Shown piece after piece: positions 1 through 8,352 of a stretch of 64,000 bases of DNA. Under the pieces are notes generated by a model that was not told the origin of the DNA, made no database searches, and was given only the letters and a program-made list of their open reading frames with translations. Location: NCBI GenBank assembly GCA_014204435.1, contig JACHLF010000004.1:62001-126000 (forward strand). Reading direction: 5' to 3'. Each line of letters starts with the position of its first letter. Position 1 is the stretch's first letter. The DNA is from Mycobacteroides chelonae (lineage in GTDB: Bacteria; Actinomycetota; Actinomycetes; Mycobacteriales; Mycobacteriaceae). A program made the position numbers and the translations under genes.

Positions 1-468
1 ATGAGTCAGTACCGACACCAGCGTGCGGGTGCGTGATGGCGAGAGTCCGATCTGTGCGAACACCTTGGCGTTCAGATCGGTGGTCGCCACCGCACCGAGA
101 TCGCGCCCGGCGTCGGTGATCTCGACCAGCGTGCCGCGACCGTCGGCAGGGTTGGGCACCCGGCGCACCAGCCCCGCCTCCTCCAGGCGATCCACCGTGT
201 TGGTCACCGAGGTGGGGTGGACCTGAAGGCGTGCACTGGCTTTGGCCATCGGCATGGAGCCCGATCGGCTGAAGGACAGCAGCATCAACATCTCGTACCG
301 GGAGAAGGTCAGACCATGTGGGCGCAATACATCCTCGACACGCGCCAGCATGATCTGGTGGGCCCGCATCACCGACGTGACGGCGGCCATCCCGTCGGCG
401 ACATCACCCCAGCCGTTTTCCACCCAGTGGCGATGGGCATCGTCGACGGGATCGAACGGCAGGGTCAT
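1..468 (-). CDS. MarR-family transcriptional regulator (C-terminus beyond window)
   Basis: Reading leftward from the ATG at 468, an open frame of 156 codons runs off the window start without a stop. It encodes a winged-helix protein with a helical N-terminus (VENGWGDVADGMAAVTSVMR), the segment LTFSRYEMLMLLSFSRSG, a recognition-helix region ARLQVHPTSVTNTVDRLE and the wing VRRVPNPADGRG. This is the usual MarR layout, and only the C-terminal dimerisation helices are missing. The start lies 4 nt after the stop of the enoyl-CoA hydratase gene, so it is the last gene of the valine catabolic operon. Inference: it may sense an acyl-CoA or branched-chain intermediate and control the operon. Confidence 0.85.
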   Translation of the reverse strand, partial: MTLPFDPVDDAHRHWVENGWGDVADGMAAVTSVMRAHQIMLARVEDVLRPHGLTFSRYEMLMLLSFSRSGSMPMAKASARLQVHPTSVTNTVDRLEEAGLVRRVPNPADGRGTLVEITDAGRDLGAVATTDLNAKVFAQIGLSPSRTRTLVSVLTH

Positions 469-472
469 GGGC

Positions 473-1246
473 TCAGCGGTGAATGAAGTTGGCGGGGCGC
501 TTCTCGACGAAGGCGGCCATACCCTCGGACTGGTCAGCGGTGCCGAACGCCGAGTGGAAGATCCTGCGCTCGAACAGCAATCCCTCGGCCAGGCTGGACT
601 CGAAGGCGCGATTGACGGCTTCCTTGGCCATCATCGAGGCCGACAGCGACATCTCGGAGATGGTCTTGGCGATGGCCTTGGCCTCGTCGAGCAGGCTTTC
701 GGTGGCGACCACCCGCGAGACCAGGCCACTGCGCTCCGCCTCGGCGGCGTCCATGTTGCGGCCGGTGAGGATCATATCCATGGCCTTTGCCTTGCCGATG
801 GCGCGGGTGAGCCGCTGAGACCCGCCCATGCCCGGCAGCACGCCCAGCTTGATCTCGGGCTGCCCGAACTTGGCGTTGTCGGCGGCGATGATCAGGTCGC
901 ACATCATGGCCAGCTCGCAGCCGCCGCCGAGGGCGTATCCGCTCACCGCGGCGATCGTCGGTGTGCGCACGGCGCCCAGCCTGCCCCAGGTAGCGAAGAA
1001 GTCGGATCCGAACATGTCGCTGAACGACTGCTCGGACATCTCCTTGATATCCGCGCCCGCGGCGAATGCCTTTTCGCTACCGGTGATGATGATCGCGCCG
1101 ACGCCGTGGTCGGCATCGAATTCGGCTGCGGCGGTGGTCACCTCGTGCATCACCTGCGAGTTCAGCGCGTTGAGCGCCTTGGGCCGGTTCAGGGTGATGA
1201 CGGCGACGCGGTCGATGCGCTCGGTGAGGATGGTTTCGAAGGTCAT
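473..1246 (-). CDS. echA8: enoyl-CoA hydratase (EchA8-like)
   Basis: A 257-aa crotonase-fold protein of normal length. It has the oxyanion-hole segment AGADIKEM (residues 63-70), [12 protein letters not shown] with one predicted catalytic Glu (E111), and [13 protein letters not shown] with the second (E131). Both acidic residues needed for syn-hydration of trans-2-enoyl-CoA are present. The start overlaps the stop of the mmsB-like gene by ATGA. In this operon it would hydrate methacrylyl-CoA in valine breakdown, although EchA8 homologues also serve general beta-oxidation. In M. tuberculosis the echA8/echA9 pair is adjacent too (from memory). Confidence 0.92.
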   Translation of the reverse strand: MTFETILTERIDRVAVITLNRPKALNALNSQVMHEVTTAAAEFDADHGVGAIIITGSEKAFAAGADIKEMSEQSFSDMFGSDFFATWGRLGAVRTPTIAAVSGYALGGGCELAMMCDLIIAADNAKFGQPEIKLGVLPGMGGSQRLTRAIGKAKAMDMILTGRNMDAAEAERSGLVSRVVATESLLDEAKAIAKTISEMSLSASMMAKEAVNRAFESSLAEGLLFERRIFHSAFGTADQSEGMAAFVEKRPANFIHR

Positions 1247-2124
1247 GACGCTCCTTGGATTCGCGAGAAGATCGCCGAGAAGTCTAGGCCGGAGCCTCCG
1301 GTGGAATTGAAGTCGTCGTAGATGTGCGCGGCGGCCAGGCCCAAATGGGCGTTAACTCCGTTGGCGCGCACCGCATTGGCGGCCAGCCCGAGGTCCTTGG
1401 CCATCAGTGCGACGGCGAAGCCCGGCGTGTAGTCCCGGTTGGCGGGGCTGGTGGGCACCGGTCCGGGCACGGGACAGTTCGACGTGAGTGCCCAACACTG
1501 ACCCGAGGCATTGGCCGCGACATCGAACAGGGCCTGATGAGACAGGCCGAGCTTCTCACCCAGCACGAAGGCCTCGCTGATCGCGATCATCGATACGCCC
1601 AGGATCATGTTGTTACAGATTTTCGCGGCCTGCCCCACACCGGGACCGCCGCAGTGCACCACGCGCTTGCCCATGACCTCCAGAATCGGCTCAGCGGCGG
1701 CGAATACGGCGTCGTCGGCACCCACCATGAACGTCAGGGTGGCCGCGGTGGCGCCGGGTACACCGCCGGACACCGGGGCATCGGCGAAGCGGTGCCCGGC
1801 CGTAGTGGCCGCCTCGTGCGCGGCGCGCGCATCGGCCACGTCGACGGTGGAGGAGTCGATGAACAGTGTGCCCGGACGCGCCGCGGGCAACAGATCCTGA
1901 TAGGCCGCCAGCACATGCTCACCCTTGGGCAGCATGGTGATCACCACATCGGCCGTGGCGGCGGCCGCCGCACCGGACTCCGCCACGGGCACCCCCGCCT
2001 CGGTGGCGGCACCGCGTGCCTGCTCGGACAGGTCGAAGGCGGCCACGGTGTGCCCGGCCTTGGCCAGGTTGACCGCCATGGGTAATCCCATGTGGCCTAA
2101 ACCGATAAAGGCGACGTTGGTCAT
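1243..2124 (-). CDS. mmsB: 3-hydroxyisobutyrate dehydrogenase
   Basis: A 293-aa NAD-binding beta-hydroxyacid dehydrogenase. The N-terminus [17 protein letters not shown] is the dinucleotide-binding loop; [11 protein letters not shown] is the substrate-binding motif and [10 protein letters not shown] carries the catalytic lysine. I chose the ATG at 2124 because it begins exactly at the Rossmann fold and overlaps the upstream stop by ATGA; 28 extra in-frame codons upstream have no family similarity. It oxidises 3-hydroxyisobutyrate to methylmalonate semialdehyde, the substrate of MmsA encoded in the same operon. Confidence 0.92.
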   Translation of the reverse strand: MTNVAFIGLGHMGLPMAVNLAKAGHTVAAFDLSEQARGAATEAGVPVAESGAAAAATADVVITMLPKGEHVLAAYQDLLPAARPGTLFIDSSTVDVADARAAHEAATTAGHRFADAPVSGGVPGATAATLTFMVGADDAVFAAAEPILEVMGKRVVHCGGPGVGQAAKICNNMILGVSMIAISEAFVLGEKLGLSHQALFDVAANASGQCWALTSNCPVPGPVPTSPANRDYTPGFAVALMAKDLGLAANAVRANGVNAHLGLAAAHIYDDFNSTGGSGLDFSAIFSRIQGAS

Positions 2125-3185
2125 GACCACTCCAAATCGTCGCTGACCGGCTGGAAGAAGGCCTCGACATCGGCCTCGGTGACGGCGGCGAGTGTCTTGG
2201 GATCCCACTGCGGGTTGCGGTCCTTGTCGACCAGCTGAGCCCTGATGCCCTCGACGAGGTCGTGCGAGCGCACCGAGTGGCTGGACACCCGGTATTCCTG
2301 CGTGAGAACCGCTTCCAGTGACGGCAACTCGCCGGCACGCCGCACCGCCGCGAGCGTCACCGACAGGGCGATGGGGGAGCGGGTCAGGATCTGGTCGGCG
2401 GCGGCACGTGCTCGCTCGTCGCCGTGGGCCCCCAGCGCGGCCACGATGTCGGCGACGGAATCCCCGGCATAGCAGGCGTCGATCCAGCTCCGTTGTGTCA
2501 GAAGGTCACTCGATGGGGCAATGGCGCTATGGACCGCGAGCGCGGTGGCAATGTCGCTGTCGATGATGGCCTTGGTGAACTTTTCCAGCCGGTCATGCGG
2601 CACGTAGTGGTCGGCGAATCCCATCGCGATGGCGTCGGCACCGGAGAACGGGGCGCCGGTGAGTGCGGCGTGCAGGCCGAGTTCCCCCGGGGCGCGGGAA
2701 AGTAGGTAGGTGCCGCCCACGTCAGGGATGAATCCGATCCCGACCTCGGGCATACCGACCTTGGAGGTGTCTGTCACGATGCGGGTGTTGGCATGTCCGG
2801 CCACACCGACGCCGCCACCCATCACGATGCCGTCCATCAGCGCGACATACGGCTTCGAGAATCGGCCGACCTGGGCATTGAGCTGGTACTCCTCGCGGAA
2901 GAACCGGCGGGCGATGACGCCGTCGATCTTGGCGCTGTTGTGTATCTCCACCACGTCGCCGCCGGCACACAGACCGCGTTCCCCGGCGCCCGAGAGCACC
3001 ACGGCACGCACCGCGTCGTCGGCCTCCCATTCGGACAGGGCCGCGGACATCGCGGTGATCATGTCGTTGGTCAATGAGTTGATGGCCTGGGGACGGTTGA
3101 GTGTCAGCAGGCCGACACCCTTCTCGACCTGGGTCTGGATCTGATCCGTCACCGGTGCTTGATGGTCTTCACCCAAGAGGCTCAT
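2121..3185 (-). CDS. 3-hydroxyisobutyryl-CoA hydrolase (crotonase superfamily, EchA9-like)
   Basis: A 354-aa crotonase-superfamily protein with LCAGGDVVEIH for the oxyanion hole, DGIVMGGGVGVAGHA, and MPEVGIGFIPDVGGTYLLSR. The length (about 350 aa rather than 260) and the long C-terminal extension are typical of 3-hydroxyisobutyryl-CoA hydrolases rather than hydratases. It would release free 3-hydroxyisobutyrate from its CoA thioester, linking the hydratase and mmsB steps. It overlaps both neighbours by ATGA, so translation is probably coupled. It corresponds to M. tuberculosis echA9 (from memory). Confidence 0.88.
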   Translation of the reverse strand: MSLLGEDHQAPVTDQIQTQVEKGVGLLTLNRPQAINSLTNDMITAMSAALSEWEADDAVRAVVLSGAGERGLCAGGDVVEIHNSAKIDGVIARRFFREEYQLNAQVGRFSKPYVALMDGIVMGGGVGVAGHANTRIVTDTSKVGMPEVGIGFIPDVGGTYLLSRAPGELGLHAALTGAPFSGADAIAMGFADHYVPHDRLEKFTKAIIDSDIATALAVHSAIAPSSDLLTQRSWIDACYAGDSVADIVAALGAHGDERARAAADQILTRSPIALSVTLAAVRRAGELPSLEAVLTQEYRVSSHSVRSHDLVEGIRAQLVDKDRNPQWDPKTLAAVTEADVEAFFQPVSDDLEWS

Positions 3186-4330
3186 CCGGCGAGCCCCTCT
3201 GTCATGAGCTTGCGGGACACGATGACTCGCATGATCTCGTTGGTTCCTTCCAGGATTTGGTGCACCCGTAGGTCACGCACGATCTTCTCGATGCCGTACT
3301 CGGCCAGGTAGCCGTAGCCGCCGTGTAGCTGCAATGCCTCGTTGGCCACCGTGAAACCTACGTCAGTGGCAATGCGTTTGGCCATGGCACACAGCTCCGC
3401 CGCGCGCGGATCGCCCTCATGCACTGCGGAGGCCGCACGCCAGACCATGGTGCGGGCGGCCTCGAGCTCGGTGGCCATATCCGCAAGCCGGAATTGCAGT
3501 GCCTGGAACTTGATCAGCTCGTCACCGAATGCCTTGCGCGTGCGTAGGTACTCGATCGACTTCTCCAGCGCCGCGCGGGCGCCACCGAGCGAGCACGAGG
3601 CGATGTTGAGTCGGCCGCCGTTGAGGCCGCGCATCGCAATGGTGAACCCGATGCCCTCCTCACCGATTCGGTTGGTCACCGGAACGCGAGCATCCTCGAA
3701 GATGACCTGCGCGGTCGGCTGCGCATGCCAGCCCATCTTGCGTTCGGGTGGCCCGAAGGACAGCCCGGGGGTGTCCTTGGGAACCAGGATGGTGGAGATG
3801 CCCCGCGGTCCGGGGCCTCCGGTGCGCGCCATCACGACGTACAGGTCCGCGGCTCCGGCGCCGGAGATGAACTGCTTGACGCCGTTGAGCACGTACTCGT
3901 CGCCATCGCGCACCGCGCTGGTCCGCAAAGCCGATGCGTCACTGCCACATTCGGGCTCGGTCAGGCAGTAGGCCCCGATGGTCTCCATGGTGCACATCGA
4001 GGGCAGCCAGCGTCGGCGCTGCTCCTCGTCGCCGAACTCGTCGATCATCCAGGCGGCCATGTTGTGGATGGAGATGAATGCCGAGACGGCTGAGCATCCG
4101 GTGGCCATCGCCTCGAAGATCAGCGAGGCGTCCAGACGGGTCAGTCCGGAGCCGCCGACATCGGGGTCGATGTAGATGCCGCCCATGCCCAGGGCCGCGG
4201 CCTTGGGAAACACCTCGACCGGGAAGTACTTGTCGCGGTCCCAGTCCAGGGCGTGGGGCGCTATGTGGATATCGGCGAACTCCCTTGCCGTATTCCAGAT
4301 CTCGCGCTGTTCGTCGGTGAGATTGAACAT
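3182..4330 (-). CDS. acyl-CoA dehydrogenase, probable isobutyryl-CoA dehydrogenase
   Basis: A 382-aa FAD-dependent acyl-CoA dehydrogenase. Visible motifs are YCLTEPECGSDASAL and FISGAGAADLYVVMART (flavin and substrate loops), and the C-terminal block LQLHGGYGYLAEYGIEKIVRDLRV, which is followed by QILEGTNEIMR. The ATG at 4330 (MFNLTDEQREI) is the family start; the longer open frame upstream is antisense to mmsA. Its place between mmsA and the 3-hydroxyisobutyryl-CoA hydrolase gene indicates oxidation of isobutyryl-CoA to methacrylyl-CoA, the first dedicated step of valine degradation. It resembles FadE9-type enzymes. The substrate is inferred from the operon. Confidence 0.9.
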   Translation of the reverse strand: MFNLTDEQREIWNTAREFADIHIAPHALDWDRDKYFPVEVFPKAAALGMGGIYIDPDVGGSGLTRLDASLIFEAMATGCSAVSAFISIHNMAAWMIDEFGDEEQRRRWLPSMCTMETIGAYCLTEPECGSDASALRTSAVRDGDEYVLNGVKQFISGAGAADLYVVMARTGGPGPRGISTILVPKDTPGLSFGPPERKMGWHAQPTAQVIFEDARVPVTNRIGEEGIGFTIAMRGLNGGRLNIASCSLGGARAALEKSIEYLRTRKAFGDELIKFQALQFRLADMATELEAARTMVWRAASAVHEGDPRAAELCAMAKRIATDVGFTVANEALQLHGGYGYLAEYGIEKIVRDLRVHQILEGTNEIMRVIVSRKLMTEGLAG

Positions 4331-4341
4331 GGACAGCCCGC

Positions 4342-5859
4342 TCAGTCCATGGTCGGAATCACAAAGGAGGCGCCTTCCTTGATGCCCGAAGGCCAGCGCT
4401 GGGTCACCGTCTTGGTCTTGGTGTAGAACCGGATGGAGTCGGGTCCGTGCTGGTTGAGGTCGCCGAATCCGGACCGCTTCCAACCGCCAAAGGTGTGGTA
4501 CGCCACGGGAACCGGGATCGGAACGTTCACGCCGACCATTCCGGTGTTGACCTTGGCGCAGAAGTCGCGCGCGGTGTCGCCGTCACGGGTGAAGATCGCG
4601 ACGCCGTTTCCGAACTCGTGCTCGGACGGCAGCCGCACCGCATCGTCGTAGTCCTTGGCGCGAACCACCGACACCACCGGTCCGAAGATTTCTTCCTTGT
4701 AGATGCGCATCTCGGGCGTGACGTGATCGAAAAGCGATGCGCCGATGAAGAACCCGTCTTCATGCCCGTCGACCTTGAGGTCGCGGCCGTCCAGGACCAG
4801 CGTGGCACCCTCGGCGATTCCGACGTCGATGTAGTCACGCACGCGCTTGAGGGCGTCGGCACCGACCAACGGGCCGAAGTCGACACCGTCGTCCAGGGAT
4901 GCGCCGACCACCAGCTCGCGGGCCCGCTTGGTCAGGCCGTCCACGAGCCGTTCGGCGGTGGATTCACCGACGGGAACCGCGACCGAGATCGCCATACAGC
5001 GCTCACCGGCCGAGCCGTATCCGGCACCGATCAACGCATCGATGGCCTGGTCGATGTCGGCGTCCGGCATGATGATCATGTGGTTCTTGGCCCCGCCAAA
5101 GCACTGGGCGCGTTTGCCGTTCGCGGTGGCGGTCTCGTAGATGTACTGCGCGATCGGCGTCGAGCCGACAAATCCGACCGCGGCGATACGTGGATCGTGC
5201 AGCAGTGCGTCCACGGCGGTCTTGTCTCCGTTGACCACGTTGAAGACGCCCGGCGGCAGACCGGCCTCCAGGAACAGCTCGGCCAGGCGTAGCGGCACCG
5301 ACGGGTCGCGCTCGGACGGCTTGAGGACGAAGGCGTTTCCACACGCTAGTGCCGGGCCGGCCTTCCACAGCGGAATCATCGCCGGGAAGTTGAATGGGGT
5401 GATGCCCGCGACCACGCCGAGGGGCTGACGGATGGAGTACACGTCGATGCCCGTACCCGCGCCGCTGGTGTATTCACCCTTGATGAGGTGGGGGATGCCG
5501 GTGGCGAATTCGCAGACCTCAAGCCCGCGCTCGATGTCACCCTTGGCGTCGGCGAGGGTCTTGCCGTGTTCCTGGGACAGCATCGCGGCCAGGTCGTCGA
5601 TCTCGGCGCGGACCAAGTCGACGAACTTGGCGAGCACACGAGCGCGTTGCTGAGGGTTGCGGGCGGCCCAGCCGGGCTGCGCTTCCGCCGCGTTTGCGAT
5701 GACCGCCTCGACTTCGGAAACGTCCGCCAGCGGCACCTGTCGCACCGGCTTGCCCTGCGTGGGGTCGAAGACATCGGCGAAGTGGCCGGAGGTGCCGGGA
5801 ACGCGCTTGCCGGCGACGAAATGCGTCAATGTGGGCAGGGAATCAGGTAACGAACTCAT
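4342..5859 (-). CDS. mmsA: methylmalonate-semialdehyde dehydrogenase (CoA-acylating)
   Basis: A 505-aa aldehyde dehydrogenase, first gene of the operon. It has the MmsA-type signatures GITPFNFPAMIPLWK, KPSERDPSVPLRLAE and FVGSTPIAQYI, and the catalytic cysteine in GSAGERCMAISVAV. It converts methylmalonate (or malonate) semialdehyde, NAD+ and CoA to propionyl-CoA (acetyl-CoA), NADH and CO2. A good ribosome site AAGGGG lies 7 nt before the ATG. The gap to the next gene is only 11 nt. Promoter and repeat sequences lie 50-100 nt upstream. Confidence 0.95.
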   Translation of the reverse strand: MSSLPDSLPTLTHFVAGKRVPGTSGHFADVFDPTQGKPVRQVPLADVSEVEAVIANAAEAQPGWAARNPQQRARVLAKFVDLVRAEIDDLAAMLSQEHGKTLADAKGDIERGLEVCEFATGIPHLIKGEYTSGAGTGIDVYSIRQPLGVVAGITPFNFPAMIPLWKAGPALACGNAFVLKPSERDPSVPLRLAELFLEAGLPPGVFNVVNGDKTAVDALLHDPRIAAVGFVGSTPIAQYIYETATANGKRAQCFGGAKNHMIIMPDADIDQAIDALIGAGYGSAGERCMAISVAVPVGESTAERLVDGLTKRARELVVGASLDDGVDFGPLVGADALKRVRDYIDVGIAEGATLVLDGRDLKVDGHEDGFFIGASLFDHVTPEMRIYKEEIFGPVVSVVRAKDYDDAVRLPSEHEFGNGVAIFTRDGDTARDFCAKVNTGMVGVNVPIPVPVAYHTFGGWKRSGFGDLNQHGPDSIRFYTKTKTVTQRWPSGIKEGASFVIPTMD

Positions 5860-5910
5860 GGTGTAGCCCCTTGGGAAACGGTGTGGGAATCAGGGAGGTC
5901 GACGCTTCCG

Positions 5911-5939
5911 AATCTAGTTGGACATCCAGGTAATGTCTA
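5911..5939 (-). promoter_or_regulatory. predicted sigma-A promoter of the mmsA operon
   Basis: On the minus strand a -35 TAGACA (complement of 5934-5939; five of six matches to TTGACA) and a -10 TAGATT (complement of 5911-5916) are separated by 17 nt. The -10 lies 51 nt before the mmsA ATG, leaving a leader of roughly 45 nt with a ribosome site. No competing promoter of similar quality was seen. Confidence 0.5.
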
Positions 5940-5956
5940 GTAGGACTTCCAGGTAA
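5916..5956. repeat. paired direct repeats over the mmsA promoter (candidate regulator sites)
   Basis: AGTTGGACATCCAGGTAA (5916-5933) and AGTAGGACTTCCAGGTAA (5939-5956) match at 16 of 18 positions. They start 23 nt apart, about two helical turns. One copy fills the promoter spacer and the other lies just upstream of the -35. The arrangement suits an operon regulator binding twice on one DNA face. Which protein binds is unknown; the MarR protein at the operon's end is one candidate. Confidence 0.5.
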
Positions 5957-6126
5957 AAATCCAAGTGTTCGCAGGGATCTCACAGGGATTTGCCACACCC
6001 ACGTAGGCCGGGCGGTAGTCTGGGCGTACCGCGCGACCGGGCACTGGGAACTCTTGTCTTTGCCTGCGCGTTGAATCACCGAGACCGCGTACCGCGGTAC
6101 CGCACTTCCAGGAGAGGATCACGACG

Positions 6127-6978
6127 GTGCGAACCACCAGCAATCCCATTCTTCGGACGCTGCCCGGACGTGAGGGTGGCGGCTATGCGCAGTTCGGGGC
6201 AGGTGCGGCAGGCGCTGGGGCCATGGCGGCTCAGCAGATGCGGCAGGACCCGTACACCGCGTATCCCGAGGCGCAGGCCGGCGTATCCCGGCCGCTGACG
6301 ATCGACGATGTGGTGGCCAAGACAGGCATCACCCTCGGTGTGATCGTCGCCGTCGCCGCGGCGGCGTTCTTCTTGATCAGCGCTAACACCGCGCTGGCCC
6401 TGCCTTTCCTTGCCGTCGGCGGCATCGGCGGCTTCATCATGGTGATGATCGCCAGCTTCGGACGTAAGCAGGACAACCCGGCGGTCGTGCTGAGCTACGC
6501 GGCGCTCGAGGGCCTCTTCGTCGGTGCCATCTCGTTTGTCATCCCGGCCAGCGTGGGTGTCGGCGGAGCCAGCGCGGGTGCGCTGATCGGTCAGGCGATC
6601 CTCGGCACCGTGGGCGTGTTCATCGGCATGCTGTTCGTGTACCGTTCCGGCGCCATCCGCGTGACGCCCAAATTCCAGCGGATGTTGCTGGCCTCTATGG
6701 TCGGCGTGTTGGTGCTGGCATTGGGCAACCTAGTACTCGGCTTCTTCGGCATCGACATGGGCCTGCGCAGCGGTGGCCCGGTCGCGATCATCTTCTCGCT
6801 GGTCTGCATCGGCATCGCCGCCTTCAGCTTCCTGCTCGACTTCGACGCCGCCGATCAGCTGGTGCGCGCCGGGGCGCCGGAGAAGGCCGCCTGGGGCATT
6901 GCCCTCGGTCTGGCCGTCACCCTGGTCTGGCTCTACGTCGAGATCCTGCGACTGCTGAGCTACTTCCAGAACGACTAG
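6127..6978 (+). CDS. Bax inhibitor-1/YccA family membrane protein
   Basis: A 283-aa protein starting at GTG with AGGAGA 12 nt upstream. After a hydrophilic, glycine-rich N-terminus of about 60 residues there are seven hydrophobic segments, for example TLGVIVAVAAAAFFLI, FLAVGGIGGFIMVMI, MLLASMVGVLVLALGNLVLG and GIALGLAVTLVWLYVEILRL. The size and spacing match the bacterial BI-1-like family. The cellular role is not known. It corresponds in position to M. tuberculosis Rv1072 (from memory). It ends just before a strong bidirectional terminator. Confidence 0.82.
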   Translation: MRTTSNPILRTLPGREGGGYAQFGAGAAGAGAMAAQQMRQDPYTAYPEAQAGVSRPLTIDDVVAKTGITLGVIVAVAAAAFFLISANTALALPFLAVGGIGGFIMVMIASFGRKQDNPAVVLSYAALEGLFVGAISFVIPASVGVGGASAGALIGQAILGTVGVFIGMLFVYRSGAIRVTPKFQRMLLASMVGVLVLALGNLVLGFFGIDMGLRSGGPVAIIFSLVCIGIAAFSFLLDFDAADQLVRAGAPEKAAWGIALGLAVTLVWLYVEILRLLSYFQND

Positions 6979-6982
6979 CACT

Positions 6983-7033
6983 GAGCATCACAAAAGGGGC
7001 GTCCCGCGCAGGGGCGCCCCTTTTGTGATGCTC
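6983..7033. terminator. bidirectional terminator between the yccA-like gene and purT
   Basis: A perfect 19-bp inverted repeat (6983-7001 and 7015-7033) encloses a 13-nt loop. The arm GAGCATCACAAAAGGGGCG carries a run of A, so either transcript ends its stem with a U-rich 3' part. It fills the convergent gap exactly: its right arm abuts the purT stop codon at 7034. Confidence 0.8.
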
Positions 7034-8242
7034 TCAGCCGGAAACGCGGACCCGGCTCGCGGCCTCGGCAGCGTTGCGGCGCGCGGTGTCCACATCTTCG
7101 TCGCGTGCCAGTGCCACGCCCATGCGGCGGGTGGCAAAGCTCTCCGGCTTGCCGAACAACCGCAGATCGGTCCGCGGGACCCGCAGGGCCTCCTCGACTC
7201 CGTCGAACACCACGCCCTGAGCATCGACTCCGCCATAGATGACGGCGCTGGCCCCGGGGGACTTCAACGTCGTGTCGACGGGCAGGCCGAGGATGGCGCG
7301 GGCGTGCAGCTCGAACTCGTCTTGCCATTGCGTGATCATGGTGACCATGCCGGTGTCGTGCGGGCGCGGGCTCACCTCGCTGAAGTACACCTGATCGCCC
7401 TTGACGAACAGTTCGACACCGAAAATTCCCTGCCCGCCCAGGTTTTCGGTGACCGCCCGGGCGATGTGCTCGGCACTGCGCAGGGCGGCGTCCGACATCG
7501 GATGAGGCTGCCAGCTCTCGACGTAGTCGCCGTTGGCCTGCCGGTGCCCGATCGGCGCGCAGAAGTTCGTCTCGACCTGCCCGCCCGTGCCCAGTGCGCG
7601 GACCGTCAAAAGGGTTATCTCGTAGTCGAAGTCGACGAATCCCTCGACGATCACCCGGTTGTTGCTCACCCGGCTGCCCGCCATCGCGTGGTCCCAGGCT
7701 TTTTGCACGTCGGCCGGTCCGTCCAGCTTGCTCTGCCCCTTGCCGGAGCTGCTCATCAGTGGTTTGACCACGCAGGGGCATCCGATGCCCCCGGATTCCG
7801 GGTCGATTGCGGCCTGGAGCTCGTCGAGCGAATCGCAAAACGTGTAAGGGCTGGTGGGCAATCCGAGTGTCTCGGCGGCCAGGCGACGAATGCCTTCGCG
7901 GTCCATCGTCAGCCGCGCCGCGCGCGCGGTCGGTATCACGCGCACCACACCTTCGGTTTCCAGCGCCTCCAGGGTGGCGGTGGCGATCGCCTCGATCTCG
8001 GGGACCACGAGGTCGGGCTTCTCGGCTTCGATGAGGGCGCGTAACTGCTCGGGATCGGTCATCGAGATGACGCGCGCATGGTGGGCGATTTGGTGGCCGG
8101 GGGCGTTCTCGTAGCGATCGACGGCAATGGTCTCGACGCCCAGGCGCTGCAGGGCGATCAGTACTTCGCGGCCGAGTTCGCCGGCCCCGAGCAGCATGAC
8201 GCGGGTGGCGCGTGGTGATAGGGGAGTTCCGATAGTGGTCAT
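7034..8242 (-). CDS. purT: formate-dependent phosphoribosylglycinamide formyltransferase
   Basis: A 402-aa ATP-grasp enzyme. The N-terminal domain has [18 protein letters not shown] and the substrate segment [13 protein letters not shown]. The ATP-grasp core has [34 protein letters not shown] and [18 protein letters not shown]. It makes formyl-GAR from GAR, formate and ATP in purine synthesis, as an alternative to the folate-dependent PurN. A TAGAAT hexamer (complement of 8252-8257) lies 9 nt before the ATG and is the likely -10, giving little or no leader. Confidence 0.94.
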   Translation of the reverse strand: MTTIGTPLSPRATRVMLLGAGELGREVLIALQRLGVETIAVDRYENAPGHQIAHHARVISMTDPEQLRALIEAEKPDLVVPEIEAIATATLEALETEGVVRVIPTARAARLTMDREGIRRLAAETLGLPTSPYTFCDSLDELQAAIDPESGGIGCPCVVKPLMSSSGKGQSKLDGPADVQKAWDHAMAGSRVSNNRVIVEGFVDFDYEITLLTVRALGTGGQVETNFCAPIGHRQANGDYVESWQPHPMSDAALRSAEHIARAVTENLGGQGIFGVELFVKGDQVYFSEVSPRPHDTGMVTMITQWQDEFELHARAILGLPVDTTLKSPGASAVIYGGVDAQGVVFDGVEEALRVPRTDLRLFGKPESFATRRMGVALARDEDVDTARRNAAEAASRVRVSG

Positions 8243-8280
8243 CGCGACGGAATTCTAGTGAGCCCGGTGGCACAAACGCC

Positions 8281-8337
8281 GACACGCCGTGTCGTGGCGG
8301 GAACGTGGGATACGAACCCGCCACACCACGGCGTGTC
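8281..8337. repeat. imperfect inverted repeat between purT and the thiolase gene
   Basis: The 21-nt arms 8281-8301 and 8317-8337 pair with two mismatches around a 15-nt loop. The element lies 15 nt downstream of the thiolase stop (thiolase and purT both read leftward), so a terminator for the thiolase gene is the simplest reading. No long T-run follows the stem, and an operator upstream of purT is possible. Confidence 0.5.
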
Positions 8338-8352
8338 GACGAAAAGGGGGAA

